In this document: positions 7,854 to 15,392 of the stretch, one piece after another
Numbering within the stretch: position 1 is the first letter of the stretch
How the letters are laid out: each line of letters begins with the position of its first letter
NCBI GenBank assembly: GCA_020540725.1
Contig: JAJBSL010000018.1
Coordinates: 1-52,922 of the forward strand
Direction of reading: 5' to 3'
Length of the DNA: 52,922 nt
Source of the DNA: Lachnospiraceae bacterium EP-SM-12S-S03
GTDB lineage: Bacteria > Bacillota > Clostridia > Lachnospirales > Lachnospiraceae
Translations under genes and position numbers: made by a program
Notes under the pieces: generated by a model
Database searches by the model: none
Seen by the model: the letters and a program-made list of their open reading frames with translations, nothing else
What the model was told of the DNA's origin: nothing

Positions 7854-9380
7854 CTAATATCTCCCATATAAATGTGACAACTCAAGAAGAGTTGTGGCAA
7901 GGTCTTCTGTGAGAGCCCCTTTTCGGTAGCGCCATTCCCAGTTTCCTGAGGCAACTCCCGGTGTATTCATGCGTCCTTCTTTGCCTACGCCGAGAAGATC
8001 CTGAAGAGGAAATACGGCGTAGGAAGCAATAGTGCCCAGGCAGGTGCGAATGAAGTCCATATGCACTATACCACCGTCCGTGTTCATGTACCGGCGCACT
8101 TTGTCGCGGGATTTCTCGTTGACGGAGTCGTACCATCCACGGGTAGTATCGTTATCGTGTGTTCCGGTGTAACAGATACAGTTTGTTGTTGTGAACTGGT
8201 GTGGAAGAAAACTGCTTTCTCCGTCTGCCTCAAATGCAAACTGCAGGACTTTCATTCCCGGAAAACGAAACCGGTCGCGAAGTTTTTCCACTTCCGGGGT
8301 GATGACTCCCAAATCTTCCGCAATGATCGGAAGATCATTGCCAAGTGCTTTCTCAATGGCGAGGAACAGATCCTCGTTTGGGCCAGTTTTCCACTTTCCG
8401 TTTATTGCTGTTTCTTCCCCATAAGGAACCGCCCAGTAGGCTTCAAAGCCACGGAAATGGTCGATTCTCAAGTAATCCACAAGATCCAACTGGTTACGGA
8501 TACGGGAAATCCACCAGCGGTATCCTTCCTTTTTATGTGCTGCCCAGTCATAGAGCGGGTTGCCCCAAAGCTGCCCGGTGGCAGAAAAATAATCAGGCGG
8601 AACGCCGGCTACCACAGTCGGGAATCCCTTGGAATCCAATTGGAACAGATGTTGGTTTGCCCAGACATCTGCACTGTCCATAGAGACAAAAATCGGAATA
8701 TCTCCGATGATTTTCACATCTTTTTTGTTAGCATACTCTTTCAGCGCATACCATTCTTTAAAAAACATGAACTGAATGAACCGATAATAGTCCATGCTGT
8801 CTTTCAGTTCTGCCTTTAATTTGGTAAAAACGGCAGTGGAAGGTATCTTGTATTCTTTCGCCCATTCTGTCCAGGGAGCGCCGTTATGAACATCTTTGCA
8901 TGCCATAAAAAGAGCATAATCCTCCAGCCAGAAGCTGTTATTTTCGCAGAAAGAATCGTATTCTTCCAGAAGCATCTTGTCGGATGTATGGCGGTAGTTT
9001 TCGTAAGCTTTTCTTAGGATGCCCGTTTTCCAAGGAATGATGCTTCCGTAGTCTACCCGGTCTTCATTGCCGGAAGGGCAGGAGTTCAGATCCCATGGTT
9101 CCAGAAGCCCCAATTCTGCAAGGTGCGCCGGGCTTATTAAAAGCGGCTGCCCTGCAAAAGCAGAGAAACTCTGATAAGGGGAGTCACCGAATCCGGTAGG
9201 AGTCAGAGGAAGAACCTGCCATAGATGTTGTCCGGATTTCTCCAGAAAGTCTATAAATTCATAAGCTTCTTTTCCAAGATCACCGATTCCGTAAGAAGAT
9301 GGAAAAGAAGTCGGATGAAGTAAAATACCGGATACACGCGGTTCCGGTTCGTAAGTATTTTCTGCTGTTTCAAATTTCAT
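7854..9380 (-). CDS. malQ: 4-alpha-glucanotransferase (amylomaltase, GH77)
   Basis: 508 residues of a GH77 disproportionating enzyme that transfers alpha-1,4-glucan segments in maltodextrin or glycogen metabolism. Visible GH77 motifs include FSATGQLWGNPLYDW, LRIDHFRGFEAYW with the nucleophilic Asp, IIAEDLG with the acid/base Glu, and YTGTHDNDTTRGW. The frame stays open upstream to 9548, but that part contains the promoter and overlaps a divergent gene. The ATG at 9380 has GGAAGGG about ten bases upstream and starts a normal-length enzyme. It is the first gene of a four-gene operon; the other members are functionally unrelated. Confidence 0.95.
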   Translation of the reverse strand: MKFETAENTYEPEPRVSGILLHPTSFPSSYGIGDLGKEAYEFIDFLEKSGQHLWQVLPLTPTGFGDSPYQSFSAFAGQPLLISPAHLAELGLLEPWDLNSCPSGNEDRVDYGSIIPWKTGILRKAYENYRHTSDKMLLEEYDSFCENNSFWLEDYALFMACKDVHNGAPWTEWAKEYKIPSTAVFTKLKAELKDSMDYYRFIQFMFFKEWYALKEYANKKDVKIIGDIPIFVSMDSADVWANQHLFQLDSKGFPTVVAGVPPDYFSATGQLWGNPLYDWAAHKKEGYRWWISRIRNQLDLVDYLRIDHFRGFEAYWAVPYGEETAINGKWKTGPNEDLFLAIEKALGNDLPIIAEDLGVITPEVEKLRDRFRFPGMKVLQFAFEADGESSFLPHQFTTTNCICYTGTHDNDTTRGWYDSVNEKSRDKVRRYMNTDGGIVHMDFIRTCLGTIASYAVFPLQDLLGVGKEGRMNTPGVASGNWEWRYRKGALTEDLATTLLELSHLYGRY

Positions 9381-9417
9381 AGGTTGTATCCCTTCCTTTT
9401 TGTAAGTTCCATTGATT

Positions 9418-9446
9418 ATTATACTAGAGTGGACATAAAAACACAA
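9418..9446 (-). promoter_or_regulatory. Sigma-A promoter of the malQ-plsC-pncB-murF operon
   Basis: On the minus strand: TTGTGT (9446-9441), a 17-bp spacer, TATAAT (9423-9418). It lies about 40 bp upstream of the malQ ATG. Confidence 0.7.
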
Positions 9447-9490
9447 GAAAGATAATAGGATATAGGGAGGATGCGACGTAGGAAATTGGT

Positions 9491-9898
9491 GTGAAAAAGG
9501 GGATTTTTTGTATAATATGCCTCGGGATTTTACTGACTGTTCCGGCATGCTCTGTCAGAAAGAAAAGTACAGAGAAGATTCAGGATGTGGATTTCACAGT
9601 TCTGGAAAAGGAAGAGATACCGAAGGAATTGGAAGAACGGATTGAAGAAAAGCAGATGGAGGAATTTAAGATCACCTATATGGATCAGGGAAGCCTTTAT
9701 ATTGCCAGAGGGTATGGCGGGAAGGAAACGGACGGATATAGTGTGGAGGTGAAGGCTTGTTATGAGACGGCAGACGGGATTTGTATCCACACGGAATTAT
9801 TAGGTCCGTCCAAAGAGGAGAAGGTAGTGCACGAAGAGACCAATCCTTATGTGGTGGTGAAACTTTCCGCTGTGGATAAGTATGTAATTTTTCAATAG
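9491..9898 (+). CDS. Putative lipoprotein with PrcB C-terminal-like domain
   Basis: A 135-residue secreted lipoprotein candidate. A short positively charged start and hydrophobic helix end in TVPAC (Cys20), a usable lipobox. The rest contains a pattern typical of the PrcB C-terminal domain (about residues 65-130): LYIARGYGGKETDGYSVEV, then a proline-containing loop and NPYVVVKL. PrcB proteins were described beside the dentilisin protease of Treponema; the role in Firmicutes is unknown. The start is a GTG with AGGA seven bases upstream. It is divergent from malQ and lies 37 bp before the sporulation-type SPOCS-LysM gene. Confidence 0.65.
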   Translation: MKKGIFCIICLGILLTVPACSVRKKSTEKIQDVDFTVLEKEEIPKELEERIEEKQMEEFKITYMDQGSLYIARGYGGKETDGYSVEVKACYETADGICIHTELLGPSKEEKVVHEETNPYVVVKLSAVDKYVIFQ

Positions 9899-9935
9899 GA
9901 ATTGTTGTCATAAGGAATATGGAGGGAAAATGTGT

Positions 9936-11495
9936 ATGGAATTAATCAAAAAGCAGATTCACACAAACCGCGTAGGAAAATCAATCGTTGATCAGTTTTA
10001 TATTGATGATGATATCAATGTACCGGATTCTAAAGATGACATCGGCAGAATTGTAATGGGGAAAGGAACAATTGCCGTAGAAGAAATGCAGCGTATGGAG
10101 AATTATATCCGGGTAACCGGAAAACTTCACTACGCAGTACTTTATGTAACAGATGGCGGAGATCCCCATCTTGCATCTTTAGAGGGGAAACATCCTTTTG
10201 AAGAAATGGTATATATAGAAGGAAGGGAAGGGGAACAGTATCTGCTTCGGAATTCTACGGTAGAGTTTTCTGCATCGTTGATTCATTCCAGAAAGATCAG
10301 TTTAAAAGCAATGGCAGAGATTGAGATCGGTTGGGAGAAGATGGAAGATGTATCTTTGCCGACAGATGTGGAAGAGGAAGCGCCTTTGTATAAGAAGACA
10401 AAAAACATGCAGATGCTTACGTTACAAACAACAAAGAAGGATACATACCGGATCAAAGAAGAAATGAAGCTCCCTGGAACAAAAGAAAATATCGGGACAC
10501 TGCTGTGGACGGACGTGGAAAGCCGTAAACTGGATACAAAACTCGGAGAGGATGAACTGAATGTTTCCGGAGAATTGATGGTATTTTGTCTCTATGAATC
10601 TCCGGAAGGAAAAAATGACTGGATGGAGCAGATCATTCCTTACAATGGGCGAGTGGAATGTTCCGGTGCGGATGGCTCTATGTTCCACCATGTGCATGCA
10701 GCGTTGGAAGATGTGAATGTAGAAGTGAGAATGGATGAAGACGGGGAAATGCGTTCTCTTGGAATTGAGGGAACACTGGAACTTCAAATTGCCATTTATG
10801 AGGAAGAGGCGGTAGAGGTGCTGGAAGATACATATTCTATTGAGAAGGAATGTTCTATGGAACGGGAAAAAGTCTGTTGTGAAGAACTGTTGATCCAAAA
10901 TCATTTTAAGTGTAAGTTGTCAGAGCAGCTTTCTCTTCCGGAATTGCGGGAAGATATTTTGCAGATTTGCTGCAATAGCGGCAGGCTGCAGATTGAAAAG
11001 ATGGAAGCGGTAGAACACGGTATTCAAATTGAAGGTGTACTGCATCTGCGGATTCTGTATGTGAAGGAAAATGATGAGGTCCCATTTGCCGTATGGCAGG
11101 GAATGGTTCCGTTTGCTTATTTTCTGGAATGTGAAAATATGACAGAGGACGCAGTGTTTGAGATCCAGCATGTTTTGGAGCAGCTATCTGTTTCGCTGCT
11201 TGGAAGCGGAGAAGTAGAGGTGAAAGCAGTACTTGCATTTCACAGTCTTGTAAAAAGACCGGTAAGCGAAGAGGTGATGACAAGGCTTGATTTAGAAGAT
11301 CCGGTTGTGGATGAAAATGCCAGAATACCGGGGATTATCGGCTATACGGTAAAAGAAGGAGAAGAGCTTTGGGATCTTGCAAAACGCTATCATACGACAA
11401 TGGAGCGTGTGAAAGAGGTGAACGGACTGGAGACGGATGTAATAAAAGAAGGGGATCGGATATTGATTTTTAAAGAAAATATGAGTATACTCTAG
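9936..11495 (+). CDS. SPOCS (DUF3794) and LysM domain protein, probably spore-associated
   Basis: About 519 residues. The N-terminal and middle parts contain repeated SPOCS/DUF3794-like regions (roughly residues 30-120, 170-260 and 310-430). The last 50 residues are a LysM domain, YTVKEGEELWDLAKRYHT ... GDRILIF, that binds glycan chains. This architecture is common in clostridial proteins linked to spore coat or cortex assembly. Two ATGs are possible. The one at 9930 is only 3 bases from GGAGGG; the one at 9936 is 9 bases away and is preferred. ispE follows 33 bp downstream. The spore role is family knowledge, not shown here. Confidence 0.8.
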   Translation: MELIKKQIHTNRVGKSIVDQFYIDDDINVPDSKDDIGRIVMGKGTIAVEEMQRMENYIRVTGKLHYAVLYVTDGGDPHLASLEGKHPFEEMVYIEGREGEQYLLRNSTVEFSASLIHSRKISLKAMAEIEIGWEKMEDVSLPTDVEEEAPLYKKTKNMQMLTLQTTKKDTYRIKEEMKLPGTKENIGTLLWTDVESRKLDTKLGEDELNVSGELMVFCLYESPEGKNDWMEQIIPYNGRVECSGADGSMFHHVHAALEDVNVEVRMDEDGEMRSLGIEGTLELQIAIYEEEAVEVLEDTYSIEKECSMEREKVCCEELLIQNHFKCKLSEQLSLPELREDILQICCNSGRLQIEKMEAVEHGIQIEGVLHLRILYVKENDEVPFAVWQGMVPFAYFLECENMTEDAVFEIQHVLEQLSVSLLGSGEVEVKAVLAFHSLVKRPVSEEVMTRLDLEDPVVDENARIPGIIGYTVKEGEELWDLAKRYHTTMERVKEVNGLETDVIKEGDRILIFKENMSIL

Positions 11496-11528
11496 GTATC
11501 ATGTATACAAGATACAAAGGAGCGGATT

Positions 11529-12404
11529 ATGGATAAATTAGAACTGAAGGCACTGGCAAAGATTAATTTAGGGCTTGATGTACTTGGGAGAAGAGAGAAC
11601 GGATACCATGATGTGAGAATGGTGATGCAGACCATTTATCTCTATGATGATGTGATCCTGGAGAAAACAAAAGAACCGGGGATCCATCTGGAGACAAATC
11701 TTCCTTATCTTCCGGTGGATGAGAATAATATTGCCTATAAAGCGGCAAGAATACTAATGGATGAATTCGATATTCAGACCGGAATGAACATACGGCTTAG
11801 AAAATTCATTCCGGTGTCTGCAGGTATGGCAGGAGGAAGTACGAATGCAGCCGCGGTACTTTTCGGAATGAATCGGATGTTTGATCTCCAACTTTCCGAG
11901 CAGCAATTGAAAGACCGGGGTGTGAAACTGGGAGCGGATGTGCCGTACTGTATTATGCGGGGAACCGTGCTGGCAGAGGGAATCGGGGAGATCCTGACTC
12001 CCCTTTCTCCGATGCCGAAGTGCTATGTTCTGATTGCAAAGCCCGGAATCAGTGTATCCACAAAAACGGTATACGAGAAATTTGATGCATTGACAGAGGT
12101 GCCGCATCCGGATATTGATGGCCTCATCCAAGGATTGGATGTGGGAGATCTTCAACGGGTTGCCGCTTCTATGGGAAATGTACTGGAAGGGGTTACGATC
12201 GGGGAATATCCGGTTATTGAAGAAATCAAAAACGTGATGAAGCAGGAGGGAGCTCTGAATGCCATGATGAGTGGAAGCGGTCCAACGGTGTTCGGTATTT
12301 TTGCGGATAGAAGAACTGCAAAGAAGGCCTGCTATGCAATCCGGGAGAAGAAACTGGCCAGACAGATTTATCTGACCAATATACACAATACGAGAAGGAG
12401 ATAA
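11529..12404 (+). CDS. ispE: 4-diphosphocytidyl-2-C-methyl-D-erythritol kinase
   Basis: A 291-residue GHMP kinase that phosphorylates CDP-ME in the methylerythritol phosphate pathway to isoprenoids. KALAKINLGLDVLGRRENGYH at the N-terminus supplies substrate-binding residues, the ATP-binding GHMP motif is PVSAGMAGGSTNAAAV (95-110), and MMSGSGPTVFGIF near residue 255 is the third motif. It is followed 8 bp later by a GntR regulator gene, a common pairing in Lachnospiraceae. Confidence 0.95.
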   Translation: MDKLELKALAKINLGLDVLGRRENGYHDVRMVMQTIYLYDDVILEKTKEPGIHLETNLPYLPVDENNIAYKAARILMDEFDIQTGMNIRLRKFIPVSAGMAGGSTNAAAVLFGMNRMFDLQLSEQQLKDRGVKLGADVPYCIMRGTVLAEGIGEILTPLSPMPKCYVLIAKPGISVSTKTVYEKFDALTEVPHPDIDGLIQGLDVGDLQRVAASMGNVLEGVTIGEYPVIEEIKNVMKQEGALNAMMSGSGPTVFGIFADRRTAKKACYAIREKKLARQIYLTNIHNTRRR

Positions 12405-12412
12405 CAGGAAGT

Positions 12413-13087
12413 ATGGAAGCAAATTTTACTTTGAATATGAATGAATATCTGCCTCTTCGTGACGTGGTATTCCAAACACTTCGTCAAGCGATTTTAAGAG
12501 GAGAACTGAAGCCGGGAGAGCGGTTGATGGAGATCCAGCTTGCCAATAAGCTTGGGGTGAGCCGTACACCGATCCGCGAAGCGATCCGGAAGCTGGAACT
12601 GGAAGGACTTGTGCTTGTCATTCCAAGAAGAGGAGCCGAAGTGGCGGATATTACGGAGAAGAGTCTGCGGGATGTTCTGGAAGTGCGTAAAGCGCTGGAA
12701 GAGCTTGCAGTGAACCTTGCATGTGACCGAATGACAAAGGCACAGATCAAAGAACTCAAGGAAGCTGCCAAGGAATTTGAAGAGATATTGAAGATTGATG
12801 ATGTGACGAAGATCGCAGAGGTGGATGTGAAATTTCACGATGTCATTTTCATGGCGACGGATAACGAACGTCTGATACAACTTCTGAACAATTTTAGGGA
12901 GCAGATGTATCGCTACCGTGTGGAACATTTAAAGAAAAAAGAGGTACATCCGACTCTGATCGCAGAGCATCAGGAGATTATAGAGAGTATTGAGAACCGT
13001 AGGAAGAAAGAAGCGGCAGAAGTAGTGTGCCGTCATATTGATAATCAGGTTGCAGCGGTGATCGATTCCATCCGCACAAAAAAATAA
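12413..13087 (+). CDS. GntR family transcriptional regulator, FCD (FadR) subfamily
   Basis: 224 residues. The N-terminal winged helix (about residues 12-75) contains LRGELKPGERLMEIQLANKL and SRTPIREAIRKLELEGLV, the classic GntR pattern. The C-terminal all-helical FCD domain shows metal-ligand positions in DVKFHDVIF, EHQEII and CRHIDNQ. FCD regulators usually sense small organic acids. It overlaps no neighbour but lies 8 bp after ispE, so it is probably co-transcribed. The target is unknown. Confidence 0.9.
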   Translation: MEANFTLNMNEYLPLRDVVFQTLRQAILRGELKPGERLMEIQLANKLGVSRTPIREAIRKLELEGLVLVIPRRGAEVADITEKSLRDVLEVRKALEELAVNLACDRMTKAQIKELKEAAKEFEEILKIDDVTKIAEVDVKFHDVIFMATDNERLIQLLNNFREQMYRYRVEHLKKKEVHPTLIAEHQEIIESIENRRKKEAAEVVCRHIDNQVAAVIDSIRTKK

Positions 13088-13090
13088 ATT

Positions 13091-13108
13091 TTCTGTTTGC
13101 ATAAACAG
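13091..13108 (+). terminator. Weak terminator-like hairpin after the GntR gene
   Basis: TCTGTTT (13091-13097) and AAACAGA (13102-13108) pair around a GCAT loop and are followed by GTCTTTTC. The stem is short and AT-rich, so termination would be partial. It overlaps the sigma-F-type -35 of spoIIR. Confidence 0.4.
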
Positions 13109-13125
13109 AGTCTTTTCGGTAACAC
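13098..13125 (+). promoter_or_regulatory. Sigma-F-type promoter of spoIIR
   Basis: GCATA (13098-13102), a 14-bp spacer and GGTAACACT (13117-13125) match the sigma-F consensus GYATA and GGNNANANT. It lies 35 bp upstream of spoIIR, which in Bacillus subtilis is a forespore sigma-F gene. The agreement of motif and gene makes the call fairly safe. Confidence 0.7.
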
Positions 13126-13159
13126 TTTCTTTAAATGATAGAAGAGAGGGTTACATAAT

Positions 13160-13816
13160 ATGAGAGAATTATCAGAGAAGAATAAAATGCGGACAGGCAT
13201 CTGTATCGCAATTGCCATTTTGATTGCAGGAGTATCCACCGGAATGCTGATGGAGCGAAGAATCTGGAAGGTAGAAGCGAAAATGGCGGCTACGCAGCAG
13301 AAACTGGCAGATGAGGTGCTTCGTTTTCATGTGTTGGCAAATAGTGACAGCGAAGAAGATCAGAAACTCAAAATGAAAGTGAAAGAGAGCGTCATTTCTT
13401 ATATGAAGAAACAGCTTCCGGATGCGGGAAGTGTGGAGGAAACGAAACAGTGGACAGGCGATCACGTAAGGGAACTGGAAGCAGTCGCGCAGGAAGTGAT
13501 AGAGAAAGAGGGATATGACTATTCTGTAGAGGCCAAACTTACAACAAGCTATTTCCCGGACAAGACTTACGGGGATGTTACATTTCCGGCAGGGAACTAT
13601 GAGGCGCTTCGAATTGAAATCGGACAGGCGAAAGGGCAGAACTGGTGGTGTGTTCTTTACCCGAATCTGTGCTTTATAGATGCGGTACATGCAGTTGTGC
13701 CGGAAGAAGGAAAGCAGGAACTTGAGGCGGTACTTCAGGAAGATGAGTACGAGATGGTGACAGCCACATCAAAATTTAAGATAAAGTGGTTCTTTTTTGG
13801 AGAGGACATGGACTAG
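13160..13816 (+). CDS. spoIIR: Stage II sporulation protein R
   Basis: 218 residues. SpoIIR is made in the forespore, exported, and triggers processing of pro-sigma-E in the mother cell through SpoIIGA. An N-terminal membrane or signal helix spans about residues 12-30. The family core is easily seen: ADEVLRFHVLANSDSEEDQK, then TTSYFPDKTYGDVTFPAGNYEALRI split by the substrate strand, and GQNWWCVLYPNLCF. The start has GAGAGGG upstream. It stands alone behind a sigma-F-type promoter. The thioesterase follows 11 bp later and may be read through. Confidence 0.95.
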   Translation: MRELSEKNKMRTGICIAIAILIAGVSTGMLMERRIWKVEAKMAATQQKLADEVLRFHVLANSDSEEDQKLKMKVKESVISYMKKQLPDAGSVEETKQWTGDHVRELEAVAQEVIEKEGYDYSVEAKLTTSYFPDKTYGDVTFPAGNYEALRIEIGQAKGQNWWCVLYPNLCFIDAVHAVVPEEGKQELEAVLQEDEYEMVTATSKFKIKWFFFGEDMD

Positions 13817-13827
13817 GAGGAACAGAT

Positions 13828-14541
13828 ATGTATGTGATAAAACAAAGAGTACGTTACAGCGAAGCAGACCATACAAAACATCTGACATTGACCGGGATTG
13901 TGAATTATTTTCAGGATTGCAGTACATTTCAATCGGAAGATATTGGATTGGAAATAGAATTTCTGGAGTCACATAAGAGGGGATGGGTACTTTCTTCCTG
14001 GCAGATCATAGTGAAACGTTATCCGAAAATCGGAGAGAATATTGAGGTGGGCACATGGCCGACAAGCTTTCACGGACTCTATGGAACGAGAAATTTTGTA
14101 ATGAAAGATGAAAGCGGAGAGACTTTGGCATATGCCAATTCAATCTGGGTATTTATGGATATGGAGAAAGGCCGCCCGACAAAACCGACAGAAGAGGAAA
14201 TCCGTGCCTATGTGCCGGAACCGGAACTTGCTATGGATTATGCGCCAAGAAAGATTGCTCTTCCAAAAGAATGGAAAGAGCTTTCCGCATTTTCGGTGCG
14301 GAAATCCCAGATTGATACAAATGGTCATGTGAATAACAGCAGGTACATAGAGATGGCATTGGAGATTCTTCCAAAAGAACTGTATCGGGGACAGATCCGT
14401 GTAGAATATAAGAAATCGGCAGTATACGGAGATATCATTTGGCCGATGATCCATGAAGAAGAAACAAAGACGATAGTGAAACTTTGCGATGAAGAGGGAC
14501 ATCTCTTCGCAGCAGTAGAATTTACAGGAGAAATAGTATGA
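13828..14541 (+). CDS. Acyl-ACP thioesterase family protein
   Basis: 237 residues forming two hot-dog domains. It is predicted to release fatty acids from acyl carrier protein in the cytoplasm. The first domain begins YSEADHTKHLTLTGIVNYFQ. The second holds the catalytic-type motif DTNGHVNNSRY. An upstream in-frame ATG at 13786 overlaps spoIIR. The ATG at 13828 has AGGAGG seven bases before it and is preferred. The stop overlaps the next start by 4 bp (ATGA), so translation of the two is probably coupled. Confidence 0.88.
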   Translation: MYVIKQRVRYSEADHTKHLTLTGIVNYFQDCSTFQSEDIGLEIEFLESHKRGWVLSSWQIIVKRYPKIGENIEVGTWPTSFHGLYGTRNFVMKDESGETLAYANSIWVFMDMEKGRPTKPTEEEIRAYVPEPELAMDYAPRKIALPKEWKELSAFSVRKSQIDTNGHVNNSRYIEMALEILPKELYRGQIRVEYKKSAVYGDIIWPMIHEEETKTIVKLCDEEGHLFAAVEFTGEIV

Positions 14542-15377
14542 TGAAATTAGGAAAAAAACAGATGTTAATGGTAGTGAAGAAGGTGGACTTTGGTGTATAC
14601 CTCGGTAATGAGGAGGAGCGTGTACTTCTTCCGAAAAAACAGGTACCGGAAGGGATTGAGATCGGAGACCCTGTGGAAGTGTTCTTATACAAAGATTCTG
14701 CAGACCGTTTGATTGCAACGACAAACGAGCCGAAACTTACACTCGGAGAACTGGCGGTTCTTACTGTGGCAGACACAGGGAAATACGGGGCTTTTCTTGA
14801 CTGGGGTCTTGAAAAAGATCTGTTTCTTCCATTTAAGCAGCAGACTGCGAAAGTGGCGAAAGGGGACAAATGTCTTGTAACTCTTTATATTGATAAAAGT
14901 GAACGATTATGTGCGACTATGAAAGTATATGAACTTTTGCGCAAGGATTCTCCATATAAGAAAAATGACCATGTAAGTGGAATTATTTACGAAACCAGCC
15001 CGGAATTCGGAGTGTTTGTGGCAGTGGACAATCTTTATTCGGCGCTCATTCCGAAGAAAGAAGTGTACGGGAAACTCCATGTCGGACAGGTGGTAGAGGC
15101 CCGTGTGACAGATGTGAAGGAAGATGGGAAACTGGATTTAAGTGTTAGAGAGCGAATTCCGGAGCAGATGGATAAAGATGCGAAACTGATCTGGGAGAGA
15201 TTGGAAGAGTATGGAGGAATCCTTCCATTCACAGATAAAGCAGATCCGGAAGTGATCAAAAGAGAATTCGGATTAAGCAAGAATGCATTTAAACGCGCAG
15301 TAGGCCGTCTTTTGAAAGAAGAAAAAATTGAAATTACGGAGAAAAGCATTGTTGTCAGAAAGAAATCTCTGATTTAG
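14538..15377 (+). CDS. CvfB/YitL-like S1 RNA-binding protein
   Basis: 279 residues with repeated S1-type OB folds and a C-terminal winged helix, the arrangement of Staphylococcus aureus CvfB and Bacillus YitL. Motifs are VVKKVDFGVYLG at the start, TGKYGAFLDWGLEKDLFLP in the second S1 unit, ETSPEFGVFVAVDN in the third, and a helix-turn pattern EFGLSKNAFKRAVGRLLKE near the end. CvfB binds RNA and affects expression of several genes. The start overlaps the thioesterase stop, with AGGAG seven bases upstream. dnaE follows 15 bp later. Confidence 0.88.
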   Translation: MMKLGKKQMLMVVKKVDFGVYLGNEEERVLLPKKQVPEGIEIGDPVEVFLYKDSADRLIATTNEPKLTLGELAVLTVADTGKYGAFLDWGLEKDLFLPFKQQTAKVAKGDKCLVTLYIDKSERLCATMKVYELLRKDSPYKKNDHVSGIIYETSPEFGVFVAVDNLYSALIPKKEVYGKLHVGQVVEARVTDVKEDGKLDLSVRERIPEQMDKDAKLIWERLEEYGGILPFTDKADPEVIKREFGLSKNAFKRAVGRLLKEEKIEITEKSIVVRKKSLI

Positions 15378-15392
15378 AAAAAGAGGAAAGCT

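Noticed and set aside
9381..9548. N-terminal extension of malQ
   Set aside because: It contains the operon promoter and overlaps the divergent lipoprotein gene; the enzyme has its normal length from 9380.
9899..9929. Sigma-E promoter before the SPOCS-LysM gene
   Set aside because: CATAAGGAA resembles a sigma-E -10 only loosely, and no matching -35 is at the right distance.
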